From: Andreesenia sp964489735
GTDB lineage: Bacteria > Bacillota > Clostridia > Tissierellales > Gottschalkiaceae
NCBI GenBank assembly: GCA_964489735.1
Contig: CAZBAL010000018.1
Location: 1-37,679, forward strand
Direction: 5' to 3'
Length of the DNA stretch: 37,679 nt
Made by a program: the position numbers and the translations under genes. This document shows positions 7,446-15,286 of this stretch, one piece after another. Below the pieces are notes generated by a model. That model worked only from the letters and a program-made list of their open reading frames with translations, ran no database searches and was not told the DNA's origin. Numbering within the stretch: position 1 is the stretch's first letter; every line of letters begins with the position of its first letter.

Positions 7446-8579
7446 CTATCCCAACGCATTTTCTAAATCCGAAATCAGATCCTCTACATCCTCTATCCCT
7501 ACCGAAAGTCTGAGAAGTCTATCATTGACCCCAAGCCTTTCAAGGGTTTCTTCCGGAACATCTGCGTGAGTCTGTATCTTAGGGTATGTCATTAGAGATT
7601 CGACTCCGCCTAAGCTCTCAGCAAACATTATTAATTCAATATTCTTTAATACTTTTTCAAGCGTTTCATTAGAATCTACCTCAAACGATATCATAGCTCC
7701 AAATCCACTGCTCTGGGACTTGCTAAGTTCATATTGAGGATGATTCTCCAGTCCAATATAGTAGACCTTCTTTACTTTAGAGTGCTTTTCAAGCCATTTC
7801 GCAATTTCAAGAGCATTAGATTCCTGCGCTTTCATTCTAAGAGCTAATGTCTTAATGCCTCTTATCATAAGCCAGCTATCCATTGGGGATAGACAAGAAC
7901 CCACTGTTTTATATATAAATCTCAATTTTTCTGATATTTCCTCATTGTCTGTTACTAAAAAACCAGCCAGTGTATCATTGTGGCCGCCTAAATATTTTGT
8001 TCCACTATGAATTACTATATCCGCTCCTAATTTCAGTGGATTCTGAAAATATGGAGATAAAAATGTATTGTCAACTATCATAATCAGATTATGTTTTTTT
8101 GCAAGTTCTGAAGCACCTTTCAGATCTGTTACTTTCATCATAGGATTTGTAGGTGTTTCAATAAACAGTGCTTTAGTACTTTTCTTAATCAGCTTCTCTA
8201 TATCTTCTAAATTTGATGTCTCCACATAGTCAACTTCTAGTCCATTCTTGCTCGAAATATTGTCAAACAACCTAGGAGTTCCGCCATAAAGATCATCCGA
8301 AGATATTATATGATCTCCCGGCTCAAACATATCCATAAGAGCTGCTATTGCAGCCATTCCTGTTGAAAATGCTATCGCATCAATTCCGCCTTCAAGCTCG
8401 GCAACCAATTTTTCGAGTTCCTCTCTTGTCGGATTCTGAAGCCTGCTGTAATCATATCCAGTAGTTTCTCCTACCGATGGATGTGAAAACGATGCAGTCT
8501 GATATATAGGAACCGATATTGCGCCGAATGAATTTTCACTGTCTTTTTTACCATGAACACAAATCGTATCTCTCTTCAC
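7446..8579 (-). CDS. Trans-sulfuration PLP enzyme (cystathionine gamma-synthase/lyase family)
   Basis: A 377-residue Cys/Met-metabolism PLP enzyme. Key parts are YDYSRLQNPTREELE, FSTGMAAIAALM, SDDLYGGT, ETPTNPMMKV, DNTF and the cofactor-lysine motif HSGTKYLGGHNDTLAG with Lys195. The family includes cystathionine gamma-synthase, gamma-lyase and methionine gamma-lyase, and the exact reaction cannot be read with certainty. The start is GTG with GGAGAG about 8 bases upstream. It precedes the C-S lyase in a two-gene operon that begins just after the SRP RNA terminator. I saw no SAM riboswitch or T-box in the short leader. Confidence 0.93.
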   Translation of the reverse strand: MKRDTICVHGKKDSENSFGAISVPIYQTASFSHPSVGETTGYDYSRLQNPTREELEKLVAELEGGIDAIAFSTGMAAIAALMDMFEPGDHIISSDDLYGGTPRLFDNISSKNGLEVDYVETSNLEDIEKLIKKSTKALFIETPTNPMMKVTDLKGASELAKKHNLIMIVDNTFLSPYFQNPLKLGADIVIHSGTKYLGGHNDTLAGFLVTDNEEISEKLRFIYKTVGSCLSPMDSWLMIRGIKTLALRMKAQESNALEIAKWLEKHSKVKKVYYIGLENHPQYELSKSQSSGFGAMISFEVDSNETLEKVLKNIELIMFAESLGGVESLMTYPKIQTHADVPEETLERLGVNDRLLRLSVGIEDVEDLISDLENALG

Positions 8580-8637
8580 AATTCCACTCTCCTTTCAATA
8601 ACCCAGTATTTTTGTCAGATTACTTGGTTATGGGTTG

Positions 8638-8661
8638 AAAAAAAAAGACCTTCTAAAGGTC
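8638..8661 (-). terminator. Terminator of SRP RNA
   Basis: GACCTT (8647-8652) pairs with AAGGTC (8656-8661) around a 3-base loop and is followed on the minus strand by nine T. It lies about 10 bases beyond the 3' end of the SRP RNA. Confidence 0.9.
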
Positions 8662-8671
8662 AGTAAAAAAA

Positions 8672-8939
8672 GCCATGCACCTATCTTCGACAGATCACCA
8701 CACGCGTTACCTCAGCAGTTAGCTCAAACCAGGCACTCCCACGGCACACAAAAGTAACTGCTTACCGCTGCTTCCTTCCGGACCTGACGGGGTTCACAGG
8801 CTCCTGTTGCGTAGGACCCAATCATCAACACCACTTACTAAGGGCAGACCATACATATGATAAGCCTCTGATAGGAATTCGACCCTGCTGTAGCGGATTG
8901 CAGGTTACAAGGCACCGCTAACTCCCCATCTAGCATGGC
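8672..8939 (-). ncRNA. ffs: Signal recognition particle RNA, large (Bacillus) type
   Basis: The ends GCCATGC and GCATGGC pair to close a long rod of about 268 bases. The conserved SRP54-binding S-domain is visible on the minus strand as CAGGTCCGGAAGGAAGCAGC followed by the GTAAGC region and GCAACAGGAGCC opposite. The size and the extra 5' region indicate the long form with an Alu domain found in Bacillus and Clostridia. It lies about 30 bases after tRNA-Ser and shares its promoter. Confidence 0.95.
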
Positions 8940-8968
8940 AAAAATTGTTTAAATTAGTAAAGAAACAC

Positions 8969-9059
8969 TGGCGGAAAGAGAGGGATTCGAACCCTCGAGA
9001 CAGTTGCCTGCCTACCCGCGTTCCAGGCGAGCGCCTTCAGCCAACTCGGCCATCTTTCC
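8969..9059 (-). tRNA. tRNA-Ser (anticodon GGA)
   Basis: On the minus strand the gene begins GGAAAGATGGCCGAGTTGG and ends in CTTTCCGCCA. The 7-bp acceptor stem, D arm, anticodon loop CTGGAAC (anticodon GGA), a long class II variable arm and the T loop GGTTCGAATCC are all present, and CCA is encoded. It reads UCC/UCU codons. Confidence 0.97.
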
Positions 9060-9069
9060 ACGCTTAATT

Positions 9070-9098
9070 ATTATACCAATTTTTTATATGCGTGTCAA
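9070..9098 (-). promoter_or_regulatory. Perfect consensus promoter for tRNA-Ser and SRP RNA
   Basis: Minus strand TTGACA (9093-9098), 17-base spacer, TATAAT (9070-9075), ten bases before the tRNA 5' end. Exact match to both hexamers fits a strong stable-RNA promoter. No promoter of similar quality is seen between the tRNA and SRP RNA. Confidence 0.92.
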
Positions 9099-9105
9099 TT
9101 CATAG

Positions 9106-9582
9106 TTAGCCTCTCATTGTTGCTTTTATCCTCCTGTGATTTATAATGCTATCCAGTGCATCTAATATAGATGTAAATACTATATCAGAATAGATCACAA
9201 GCTTTCCATTGATTCCCTCTGCCTGAGCTACTCCGATTGCCAGCACCGCAGATTTCATCATCTCTATATCATTGTACCCATTTCCGATACATATGCTGTT
9301 TTTAATTCCTAATGCCTCTACATATTTTTTCTTATTTATTGCTGAATTATCAGAATCCATAACCTTTATTTCAACATTTTGATTTTCAAATTCAGAATAT
9401 ACAGTTCCAAATGTGTCCGCTGTCAGAATATATATATTCAAATCTCTACTGAGGGTATTGAGTCTTTCTCTGACTCCATCTATTACTCTGCCATCTTTTG
9501 CAACAGTTCCATTATAGTCCATTACCAAGTTTTCTGCTTTTATATCTCCATGTCCAGGAATTTCTATAGTTATCAAATTCAT
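9106..9582 (-). CDS. HAD-family protein, soluble P-type-ATPase-like
   Basis: A small HAD protein of about 159 residues. It has VMDYNGTVAKDG as motif I, with aspartate at the expected nucleophile site and Asn in place of the second Asp; ILTADTFGT as motif II; then IGNGYNDIEMMKSA as the Mg-binding motif. The pattern matches the stand-alone P-type-ATPase-like HAD group (COG4087) that starts with a short IEIPGHG strand. The substrate is unknown. AAAGGAG lies only one base before the ATG at 9582, so a TTG at 9576, which gives MITIEIPGHG, may be the true start. Its stop codon lies next to the tRNA-Ser promoter. Confidence 0.8.
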   Translation of the reverse strand: MNLITIEIPGHGDIKAENLVMDYNGTVAKDGRVIDGVRERLNTLSRDLNIYILTADTFGTVYSEFENQNVEIKVMDSDNSAINKKKYVEALGIKNSICIGNGYNDIEMMKSAVLAIGVAQAEGINGKLVIYSDIVFTSILDALDSIINHRRIKATMRG

Positions 9583-9701
9583 ACTCCTTTGCAAAATAAT
9601 TAGTATAGTAGTGTTTTTAAAATTACATATTGAACATATAACTATTACTATTCTATCATATTTTGAGGACATTTATTGCATAATTATTGCATAAATTGAG
9701 A

Positions 9702-10769
9702 TTATTTACCCTTTATCATCTCAATATCTTCCGCTATCTTATTTCCTACCGTCGTAAGAAAATCACCTGAAAGCATTCCATTCACTGCTATTTCCAGGCC
9801 TTTTTTCTGATAATCCTTTAAATGTCTTCTTCCTCCGGCATATCTTATTTCAGACTTTGGATATGCTATCCTGAAAACGGCAAGGGTTTTTAAAATCTCT
9901 TTTTCCGATAATGGCTCCTGACTTTCAAAAGGAGTCCCTGGTATCGCATCCAGTATATTTACAGGAACCGAGTCAACTTTCAGCTCTCTAAGCTCCAGTA
10001 TGAAATCCACTCTGTCTTCCAGACTCTCTCCCATTCCGATTATTCCACCTGAACATATTTTAAGTCCAGCTTTTTTTGCATTTTCTATAGTTCGGATTCT
10101 ATCATCATAGGAGTGCGTTGAAACTATATCTTTATAGTAGTTTCTGCTCGTTTCAATATTATGATGATACATTTTAACTCCTGAATCTCTCAGTCCTTCA
10201 AGTTCCTCTACTGTGAGTATGCCAAGTGATGCACATAGATGAAGGTTTGAAATCTTACCCAGCTTTCTATAATACTCTCCAACTGCTTCCAAGTCTTTTT
10301 TGCTTGCACCTTTACCACTCGATACAAGAGACATTCTCTGTACACCGCTTTTTTCATTTGATAAGGCAAGTTCTTCAAACTCTTCATATGAAGGCAGATC
10401 TGAAACTTCTATATCAGTCTTGTTGTGAACCGACTGAGCACAGAACTTGCAATCTTCAGAACAAGCTCCAACTTTTCCGCTCATAATGCTGCATATGCTC
10501 ACAGTATCATCATTGAATTTTTCCTTCACTGCTTTTGAAAAGTCAAACAGAGCCTCCATCAGACCATCATCTTCTATATCTATATTGATAAGCTTCATAG
10601 CTTCCGTTTTTTCAATTTTATAGCCAGACAGAACCATGTTTTTCAGATTCTCTATATATTCTCTGTCTATACTGTAACAATTATGCACTTTGGACTCTTT
10701 AGGCTCTTTAGATTCTTTAGGCTCTTCATTTATATTATTCATATTCTCCATACTCATCCTCTTTTTCAA
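9702..10769 (-). CDS. bioB: Biotin synthase
   Basis: A radical-SAM enzyme that inserts sulfur into dethiobiotin. The cluster motif CSEDCKFC occupies Cys103, 107 and 110 (CxxxCxxC), followed by AQS, the HLCASLG and YHHNIETSR segments and RYAGGRRH near the C-terminus, which fit BioB. The N-terminus has an extra, low-complexity stretch with two EPKESK repeats (about residues 16-27) that BioB normally lacks. The frame begins at a TTG (10769) with AGGA 7 bases upstream; ATG at 10751 is an alternative. No other biotin genes are in the window. Confidence 0.95.
   Translation of the reverse strand: MKKRMSMENMNNINEEPKESKEPKESKVHNCYSIDREYIENLKNMVLSGYKIEKTEAMKLINIDIEDDGLMEALFDFSKAVKEKFNDDTVSICSIMSGKVGACSEDCKFCAQSVHNKTDIEVSDLPSYEEFEELALSNEKSGVQRMSLVSSGKGASKKDLEAVGEYYRKLGKISNLHLCASLGILTVEELEGLRDSGVKMYHHNIETSRNYYKDIVSTHSYDDRIRTIENAKKAGLKICSGGIIGMGESLEDRVDFILELRELKVDSVPVNILDAIPGTPFESQEPLSEKEILKTLAVFRIAYPKSEIRYAGGRRHLKDYQKKGLEIAVNGMLSGDFLTTVGNKIAEDIEMIKGK
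10693..10728 (-). repeat. 18-bp direct repeat inside the bioB 5' end
   Basis: Two adjacent 18-base units (GACTCTTTAGGCTCTTTA and a copy differing at two positions) encode a doubled EPKESK in the N-terminal extension. It looks like a recent slippage duplication in a non-essential tail. Confidence 0.75.
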
Positions 10770-10889
10770 TTTAAATTCCTACTTTCTTTCTATATGCGAT
10801 ATTCATCTTATTGAGCTATCAACCTTAAACTGAGACAGCCTGGTTGTAAAGCTTAAGATAAATATTTTGTTTAGGTAATTATAAATTAA

Positions 10890-10941
10890 AGAAAACCCAT
10901 TGTCAACTTAGTTTTACACGCTAGTTGACAATGGGTTTTCT
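10890..10941 (-). terminator. Very long perfect stem-loop terminator
   Basis: Positions 10890-10908 and 10923-10941 are perfect 19-bp inverted copies (core ACCCATTGTCAACT) around a 14-base loop. The minus strand continues TTTAATTTATAAT. It lies 16 bases after the Ig-like membrane protein gene, which it should terminate. Confidence 0.8.
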
Positions 10942-10957
10942 GCAAGTCTTTATGCAA

Positions 10958-12007
10958 CTATTTTTTATCTAATCCATTGAATCTTCCTGTTTTCTCTATA
11001 TCGCTAGGTTCTCCATCAGAGTCTGCTCCAGACTCACTTAATTGCTTATCACCTAAATTTTCTGAATCTTCTGAAATATCTGCGGCATCTTTATCATTAA
11101 TATTTTCATCTGTATTATCTGCCGAATCTTCTAGACCTTTATTCTTTTCATCTTCTTCATCATTCAGCTTCTCCTCATCATCTAGCTTCTCTTTGAGTTC
11201 AGCTTTATCTCTATTCAGTTTCTGGATAAGCGCAGCCAGTATTATAACTATAAGAGCGAGTATAGCTACTGCTGCAACAAAAGTCTTTGGGTTAGCAAGA
11301 TCGTCATTTGTCTTCGCAGTTTCGTCTTTCATTCCTATAGCTTCTTCTATATCTTTATCATCGATATTCTCTTCCTCAGGTATTTCTACCTGTTTTTTTT
11401 CTTTAGCTTCTCTTTCAGCCGCTCTAGCAGCTTCTTCGCTTTTTCTTTTTTCTTCTTCTACTTCCTGCATAAGTCTCGCATTCTCTTCACTCTCACGCTT
11501 AGCACGCTCAACTTCTTCTTTCAGCTTGTCAAGTTCGCTTACAGGCTGCTCCTCTTCTACCGGTGTACTTCCTTCCGTTGAGAAAGAAATATCATGATCT
11601 TCTTCCATGAACTCAGTCCCACCTTGGGCTGCCAATCCTTTTCCAACTCTTATATGGTATCTTTTTGATGGCTGAAGTCCACCTTCAATACCTATTTCTA
11701 TGCTGTTATCTCCTTGAGCAACAGCTCTAAATGGAATTTCGCTTCCAGATTCATCATATACCTTTATAAGCTGGATATTATGGTCTAATACGTCCTCAGT
11801 AGCCACATTTCTATTGAATCCAATAATCGCTCTTGTGATTATGGGTATATTCTCTTCACCGTTATATATAGAGGTCTCCTTTCCTGGAAGAACCCCGAAC
11901 GGCTCATTCATGTTCACAGAATACGCCCAGTTCGTAGAAGTGTTTATTTGAACAAATAGAGTGATAATCATAAGTAGTGAGGAAATAGCAATATTCTTAA
12001 TTTTCAA
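10958..12007 (-). CDS. Ig-like surface protein with coiled coil and C-terminal membrane anchor
   Basis: A 349-residue exported protein. Order: signal peptide (TTG start, AAAGGGG 8 bases upstream), an SbsA-type Ig-like domain (about 35-150, with SKRYHIRVGKGLAAQGG as its late strand), a Glu/Lys/Arg-rich coiled coil (about 155-225), one membrane helix (VAAVAILALIVIILAALI, about 243-260) and a very acidic cytoplasmic tail. The Ig-like domain resembles those of the proteins at 19576-20208 and 20326-21453. The architecture suggests a membrane-tethered surface receptor or spacer. The gene is flanked by a terminator and is separate from the uptake cluster. Function unknown. Confidence 0.82.
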   Translation of the reverse strand: MKIKNIAISSLLMIITLFVQINTSTNWAYSVNMNEPFGVLPGKETSIYNGEENIPIITRAIIGFNRNVATEDVLDHNIQLIKVYDESGSEIPFRAVAQGDNSIEIGIEGGLQPSKRYHIRVGKGLAAQGGTEFMEEDHDISFSTEGSTPVEEEQPVSELDKLKEEVERAKRESEENARLMQEVEEEKRKSEEAARAAEREAKEKKQVEIPEEENIDDKDIEEAIGMKDETAKTNDDLANPKTFVAAVAILALIVIILAALIQKLNRDKAELKEKLDDEEKLNDEEDEKNKGLEDSADNTDENINDKDAADISEDSENLGDKQLSESGADSDGEPSDIEKTGRFNGLDKK

Positions 12008-12067
12008 TTCTAAGACCCCTTTCTGTCATTTGTGCTCAACTATATTATAAAAATACAATTATATTAA

Positions 12068-15000
12068 CTATATCACTATCGGGGATGATATTTCCACTAA
12101 AACTCCATTTTTCAATTTTATTTTTTTAATATCTTCAATTTCTGTGATTTCAAGCTCCTTTATCAACTTGATAGTTTCGGGTATAATTCCATCCCTCACA
12201 GGCTTTAATGTCTTAACAGGAACTCTTATGCCTGACTTATCCTTTACCTCAACAGTTGTTGTTATATGTCTGCTTGGGTTCTCCCTCTGTGAAATAGCAT
12301 ACTCTCTTCCTCTAGGACACCTGTTTCCAAATATAATATCATTTTTATATTTTATTCTGCAGCTCTCTGGACAGACAGTGCATACGATATCATAATCTCT
12401 TATTTCTCCATACTCATTGGCCACATCTCTTTTTATATCTTTTCGCTTTCCAGTATTTATATATTCAAGTATATTTACCGACATTTCCTCAGCTTCTACG
12501 GCTATATCATCCACTAAGTCGTGTACATAGTCTGAGTTTCCTAATAGAAATATAGACTGAAAAGCAGAATTTTCTTCAGATTTATCCGAAGTTTCTCCCG
12601 TATCCTCCATATCCTCTATCAATATTATATCCGGCTCAAGCCCAACAGATGTGACTATAGTATCACATTCAATTTTTACAGTTTGACCATTTTTTTCATA
12701 TTCAAGACCTTCAACGACGTCCTTACCTATCACCTTTTTTATCTGACTGTTGAACTCTATAGGCACACCGTAAGCATCCGCACACTCTGCTTTGTTTCTA
12801 TCCAGTCCTGAGATTTTCTCATTTTTTTCAATAATAGCTACTACTTCTGTCCCTTCAAGAATCAGTCTTCTAGCCATTATAAGTCCAATATCTCCTGATC
12901 CTATTATCACAGCTTTTTTTCCTATGGAATCTCCATCTATATTGACTATGCGCTGTGCCTCTCCTGCAGTGTAAATGCCTTTAACTCTATTTCCAGATAA
13001 GAATATCTGACCAATATGCCTTTCAATACAGCCTGTGGACATGACAACAGACTTTGCATATACTTTTTTTAACCCTGTCTTATTGAGAACTCTTATAGCC
13101 ATTTCGCTCATCTTTCCAGCCTCAGCTTGTTCAAAGTCCTGACTTTGATCTGATATTTCAGGCTTAATCGAAAGAGCTTCTGTATCAGTCATTATGTCTA
13201 TCTTAACTTCTTTTTCTGATATAAAGTTCTTGAGCTTCTGTAGAAAATAATTGGAGTATTCAGGACCCGTCATATTCTTTCTAAGATATTTAACACCGAA
13301 GCCATGGTGTATGCACTGGTTTAAAATACCTCCAAGCTTTGAGTTTCTCTCTACTATCGCCAGTTTCTTTACACCTTTTTCTATTAGGTTCACAGCGACA
13401 GAAACCCCCGCGATACCTGCACCTATTATTACAACTTCATATTTTTCAGATTCTTCTACTTCCGATTCTTTTATTTCAAAATCATTCATTTCAGACATTT
13501 CAGACGTATGCATTCCAGATTCATGTATTCCAGACCCATGTATTTCAGACCCAGATATTCCAGATTCATATTTTTTCGATAGATTTTCATCCAATAATTT
13601 ATAGTCGAAGTCTTCTTGGTTCTTATAGGTTTTTTCATCTTCTAATTTCAATGAATCGGTAAACCCTTTTAAGTTAGCATCGTTTATTTTTGCACTCTGT
13701 TCACTGTCTATTATCTTCTGAATCTCAGTTTTGCAGTGGCTTCCATGACATTTTCCCATAGATGCACCTGTTCTTCTTTTAACTCCATCGACTGTCAACG
13801 CTCCTGCATTTCTTCTTATAACATCTATTATTTCACCTTTTGTTATCAGATTGCATTTGCATACGACTTCTCCATAATCCGGATCTTCTTTTATAATCTC
13901 ATTTACTTCTGAATCACAAAGGGATTTTATTCTATTTTTCTTCTTTCTCTTTGGACTAAATTCAGGATTATCTATATTTTTATAATCTTCAGATTTATAG
14001 TCTTCAGATATCAAATCATATACGTATTTACCGAGTTCATCTGCACATGTAAAGCCTGGCGATTTTATTCCTGCAACATTGATCAAGTTCGGGTTCCTCT
14101 TACCTCTCGTCAGAATAAAATCCTTTACTTTATCTTCATACCCTTCAACTTCTCCTTTTTCATTTACCATTATCCAATTAGGTCTCGGTCTTATTCCTGC
14201 GAAGTAAGAAATTGTCTTTTCAAAAGGTATGCCTTTTACTGACAACGCTGAGACTTTCTTTATATGCTCAAGTCCCTCTATTGAATTCGAAGCATCAGAC
14301 TTATCAGTTACATCCTCAGATGAAGGCCCAACCATCAGGTTTCCATGAATTGTTGGTGAAACTATGACACCTTTCGGAGCATCTTCTTCTCTGGCCTGAA
14401 ATATAAATCCATTTATATGGTTTCCCGCTGATTTATCCAAAATTATGTACTCACCTTTTCTTGGAGCAATTTTGAAAAAAGCTTCTTCCGTCATATTATT
14501 AATTTCATCTGAGTTTAACCCTGCACAGTTTATGAGATACTTAGTCCTGAATTGACCTCTATTCGTATATACTTTTATCCTCTTTTCCAAATCATGAGAA
14601 TCATTTGGTCTGCTTTCAGTATCGAGACTTGTTTTATCCGTATTCATGCTTGAATCAATATCCTGCATACCTACATACTCCATATCCAGCACTTTCGTGT
14701 TTAAAAACAAGTCCACTCCATTATCCATGGCATTCTCCATAGCTGCTATACAGTACTCCCAAGGATCCGCAACACCTGTTGTAGGTGCATATACAGATGC
14801 TATGACATCATCAGATACATTGGGCTCGATTTTTAGAGTTTCTTCTCTGTTAAGCAGTTCCAGATTCTTTACTCCATTTTCTCTCCCTCTTCTAAGTTTC
14901 TCATGGAGCTTTTCCATTCCCTTATCCGCTTTTGCCGTTATTATTGAACCGCATCTTCTGAACTCAACGTCCAAGTCTTCACATACATTATGAAAATTCT

Positions 15001-15217
15001 CATTGGCTACTACTGTCATACGAGCTTTTATAGAACCAGGCTGCCCACTGTAACCACAGTGAACTATTGCTGTATGCGCCTTACTGACGCCGCAGCATAC
15101 ATCATCTTCCTTCTCTAAAACTCCTATTTTAAAATTAGTCTTTGCCATATGTCTGGCTACAAAAGTTCCAATGACACCTGCTCCGACTATTAATAAATCA
15201 TATTCTTTCAAATCCAT
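12068..15217 (-). CDS. Triple-fusion flavoprotein: GlpA/LhgO-like + BFD + FAD/NAD reductase + DUF1667
   Basis: About 1050 residues joining parts that in many Clostridia are separate neighbouring genes. Residues ~8-420 are a DAO-type FAD oxidase/dehydrogenase (IVGAGVIGTF, RKGEYIILD, AGIRPRPNW, KSPGFTCADELG). Residues ~455-515 are a BFD-like [2Fe-2S] domain (VCKCN and GKCHGSHC). A linker with five pentapeptide repeats (~553-585) follows. Residues ~597-930 form a second FAD/NAD(P) reductase (VVIIGAGIAGVSVAV, then IIGSGDIGLIMARRL). The C-terminus (~945-1055) is DUF1667 with CTVCPESC. The separate proteins are usually annotated as an anaerobic glycerol-3-phosphate dehydrogenase-like system. GTG at 15235 is an alternative start; ATG at 15217 seems better but its ribosome site is weak. 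Confidence 0.88.
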   Translation of the reverse strand: MDLKEYDLLIVGAGVIGTFVARHMAKTNFKIGVLEKEDDVCCGVSKAHTAIVHCGYSGQPGSIKARMTVVANENFHNVCEDLDVEFRRCGSIITAKADKGMEKLHEKLRRGRENGVKNLELLNREETLKIEPNVSDDVIASVYAPTTGVADPWEYCIAAMENAMDNGVDLFLNTKVLDMEYVGMQDIDSSMNTDKTSLDTESRPNDSHDLEKRIKVYTNRGQFRTKYLINCAGLNSDEINNMTEEAFFKIAPRKGEYIILDKSAGNHINGFIFQAREEDAPKGVIVSPTIHGNLMVGPSSEDVTDKSDASNSIEGLEHIKKVSALSVKGIPFEKTISYFAGIRPRPNWIMVNEKGEVEGYEDKVKDFILTRGKRNPNLINVAGIKSPGFTCADELGKYVYDLISEDYKSEDYKNIDNPEFSPKRKKKNRIKSLCDSEVNEIIKEDPDYGEVVCKCNLITKGEIIDVIRRNAGALTVDGVKRRTGASMGKCHGSHCKTEIQKIIDSEQSAKINDANLKGFTDSLKLEDEKTYKNQEDFDYKLLDENLSKKYESGISGSEIHGSGIHESGMHTSEMSEMNDFEIKESEVEESEKYEVVIIGAGIAGVSVAVNLIEKGVKKLAIVERNSKLGGILNQCIHHGFGVKYLRKNMTGPEYSNYFLQKLKNFISEKEVKIDIMTDTEALSIKPEISDQSQDFEQAEAGKMSEMAIRVLNKTGLKKVYAKSVVMSTGCIERHIGQIFLSGNRVKGIYTAGEAQRIVNIDGDSIGKKAVIIGSGDIGLIMARRLILEGTEVVAIIEKNEKISGLDRNKAECADAYGVPIEFNSQIKKVIGKDVVEGLEYEKNGQTVKIECDTIVTSVGLEPDIILIEDMEDTGETSDKSEENSAFQSIFLLGNSDYVHDLVDDIAVEAEEMSVNILEYINTGKRKDIKRDVANEYGEIRDYDIVCTVCPESCRIKYKNDIIFGNRCPRGREYAISQRENPSRHITTTVEVKDKSGIRVPVKTLKPVRDGIIPETIKLIKELEITEIEDIKKIKLKNGVLVEISSPIVI
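13496..13570 (-). repeat. 15-bp tandem repeats encoding a pentapeptide linker
   Basis: Five consecutive 15-base units (consensus on plus close to TATTCCAGATTCATG) encode YESGI-SGSEI-HGSGI-HESGM-HTSEM between the BFD domain and the second flavin domain of the fusion. The frame is kept because the unit is a multiple of three. Confidence 0.85.
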
Positions 15218-15286
15218 TTTTTCATCTTCTTTCACTTTAACGAATAGTCTTTTATGAATATCTACTCATTTTAAAGTAGATTCACT

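Noticed and set aside
8580..8640. SAM riboswitch or T-box before the trans-sulfuration gene
   Set aside because: The gap is too short and is filled by the SRP RNA terminator and a weak inverted repeat; no conserved riboswitch core is visible.
10800..10889. BirA operator upstream of bioB
   Set aside because: Only a loose CAACC...GGTTG inverted repeat is present and it lacks the TTGTTAAC-like half-sites.
10977..11597. Long plus-strand Ser/Phe-rich frame opposite the Ig-like/coiled-coil gene
   Set aside because: It mirrors the Glu/Lys/Arg-rich coding strand, has a low-complexity composition and no ribosome site.
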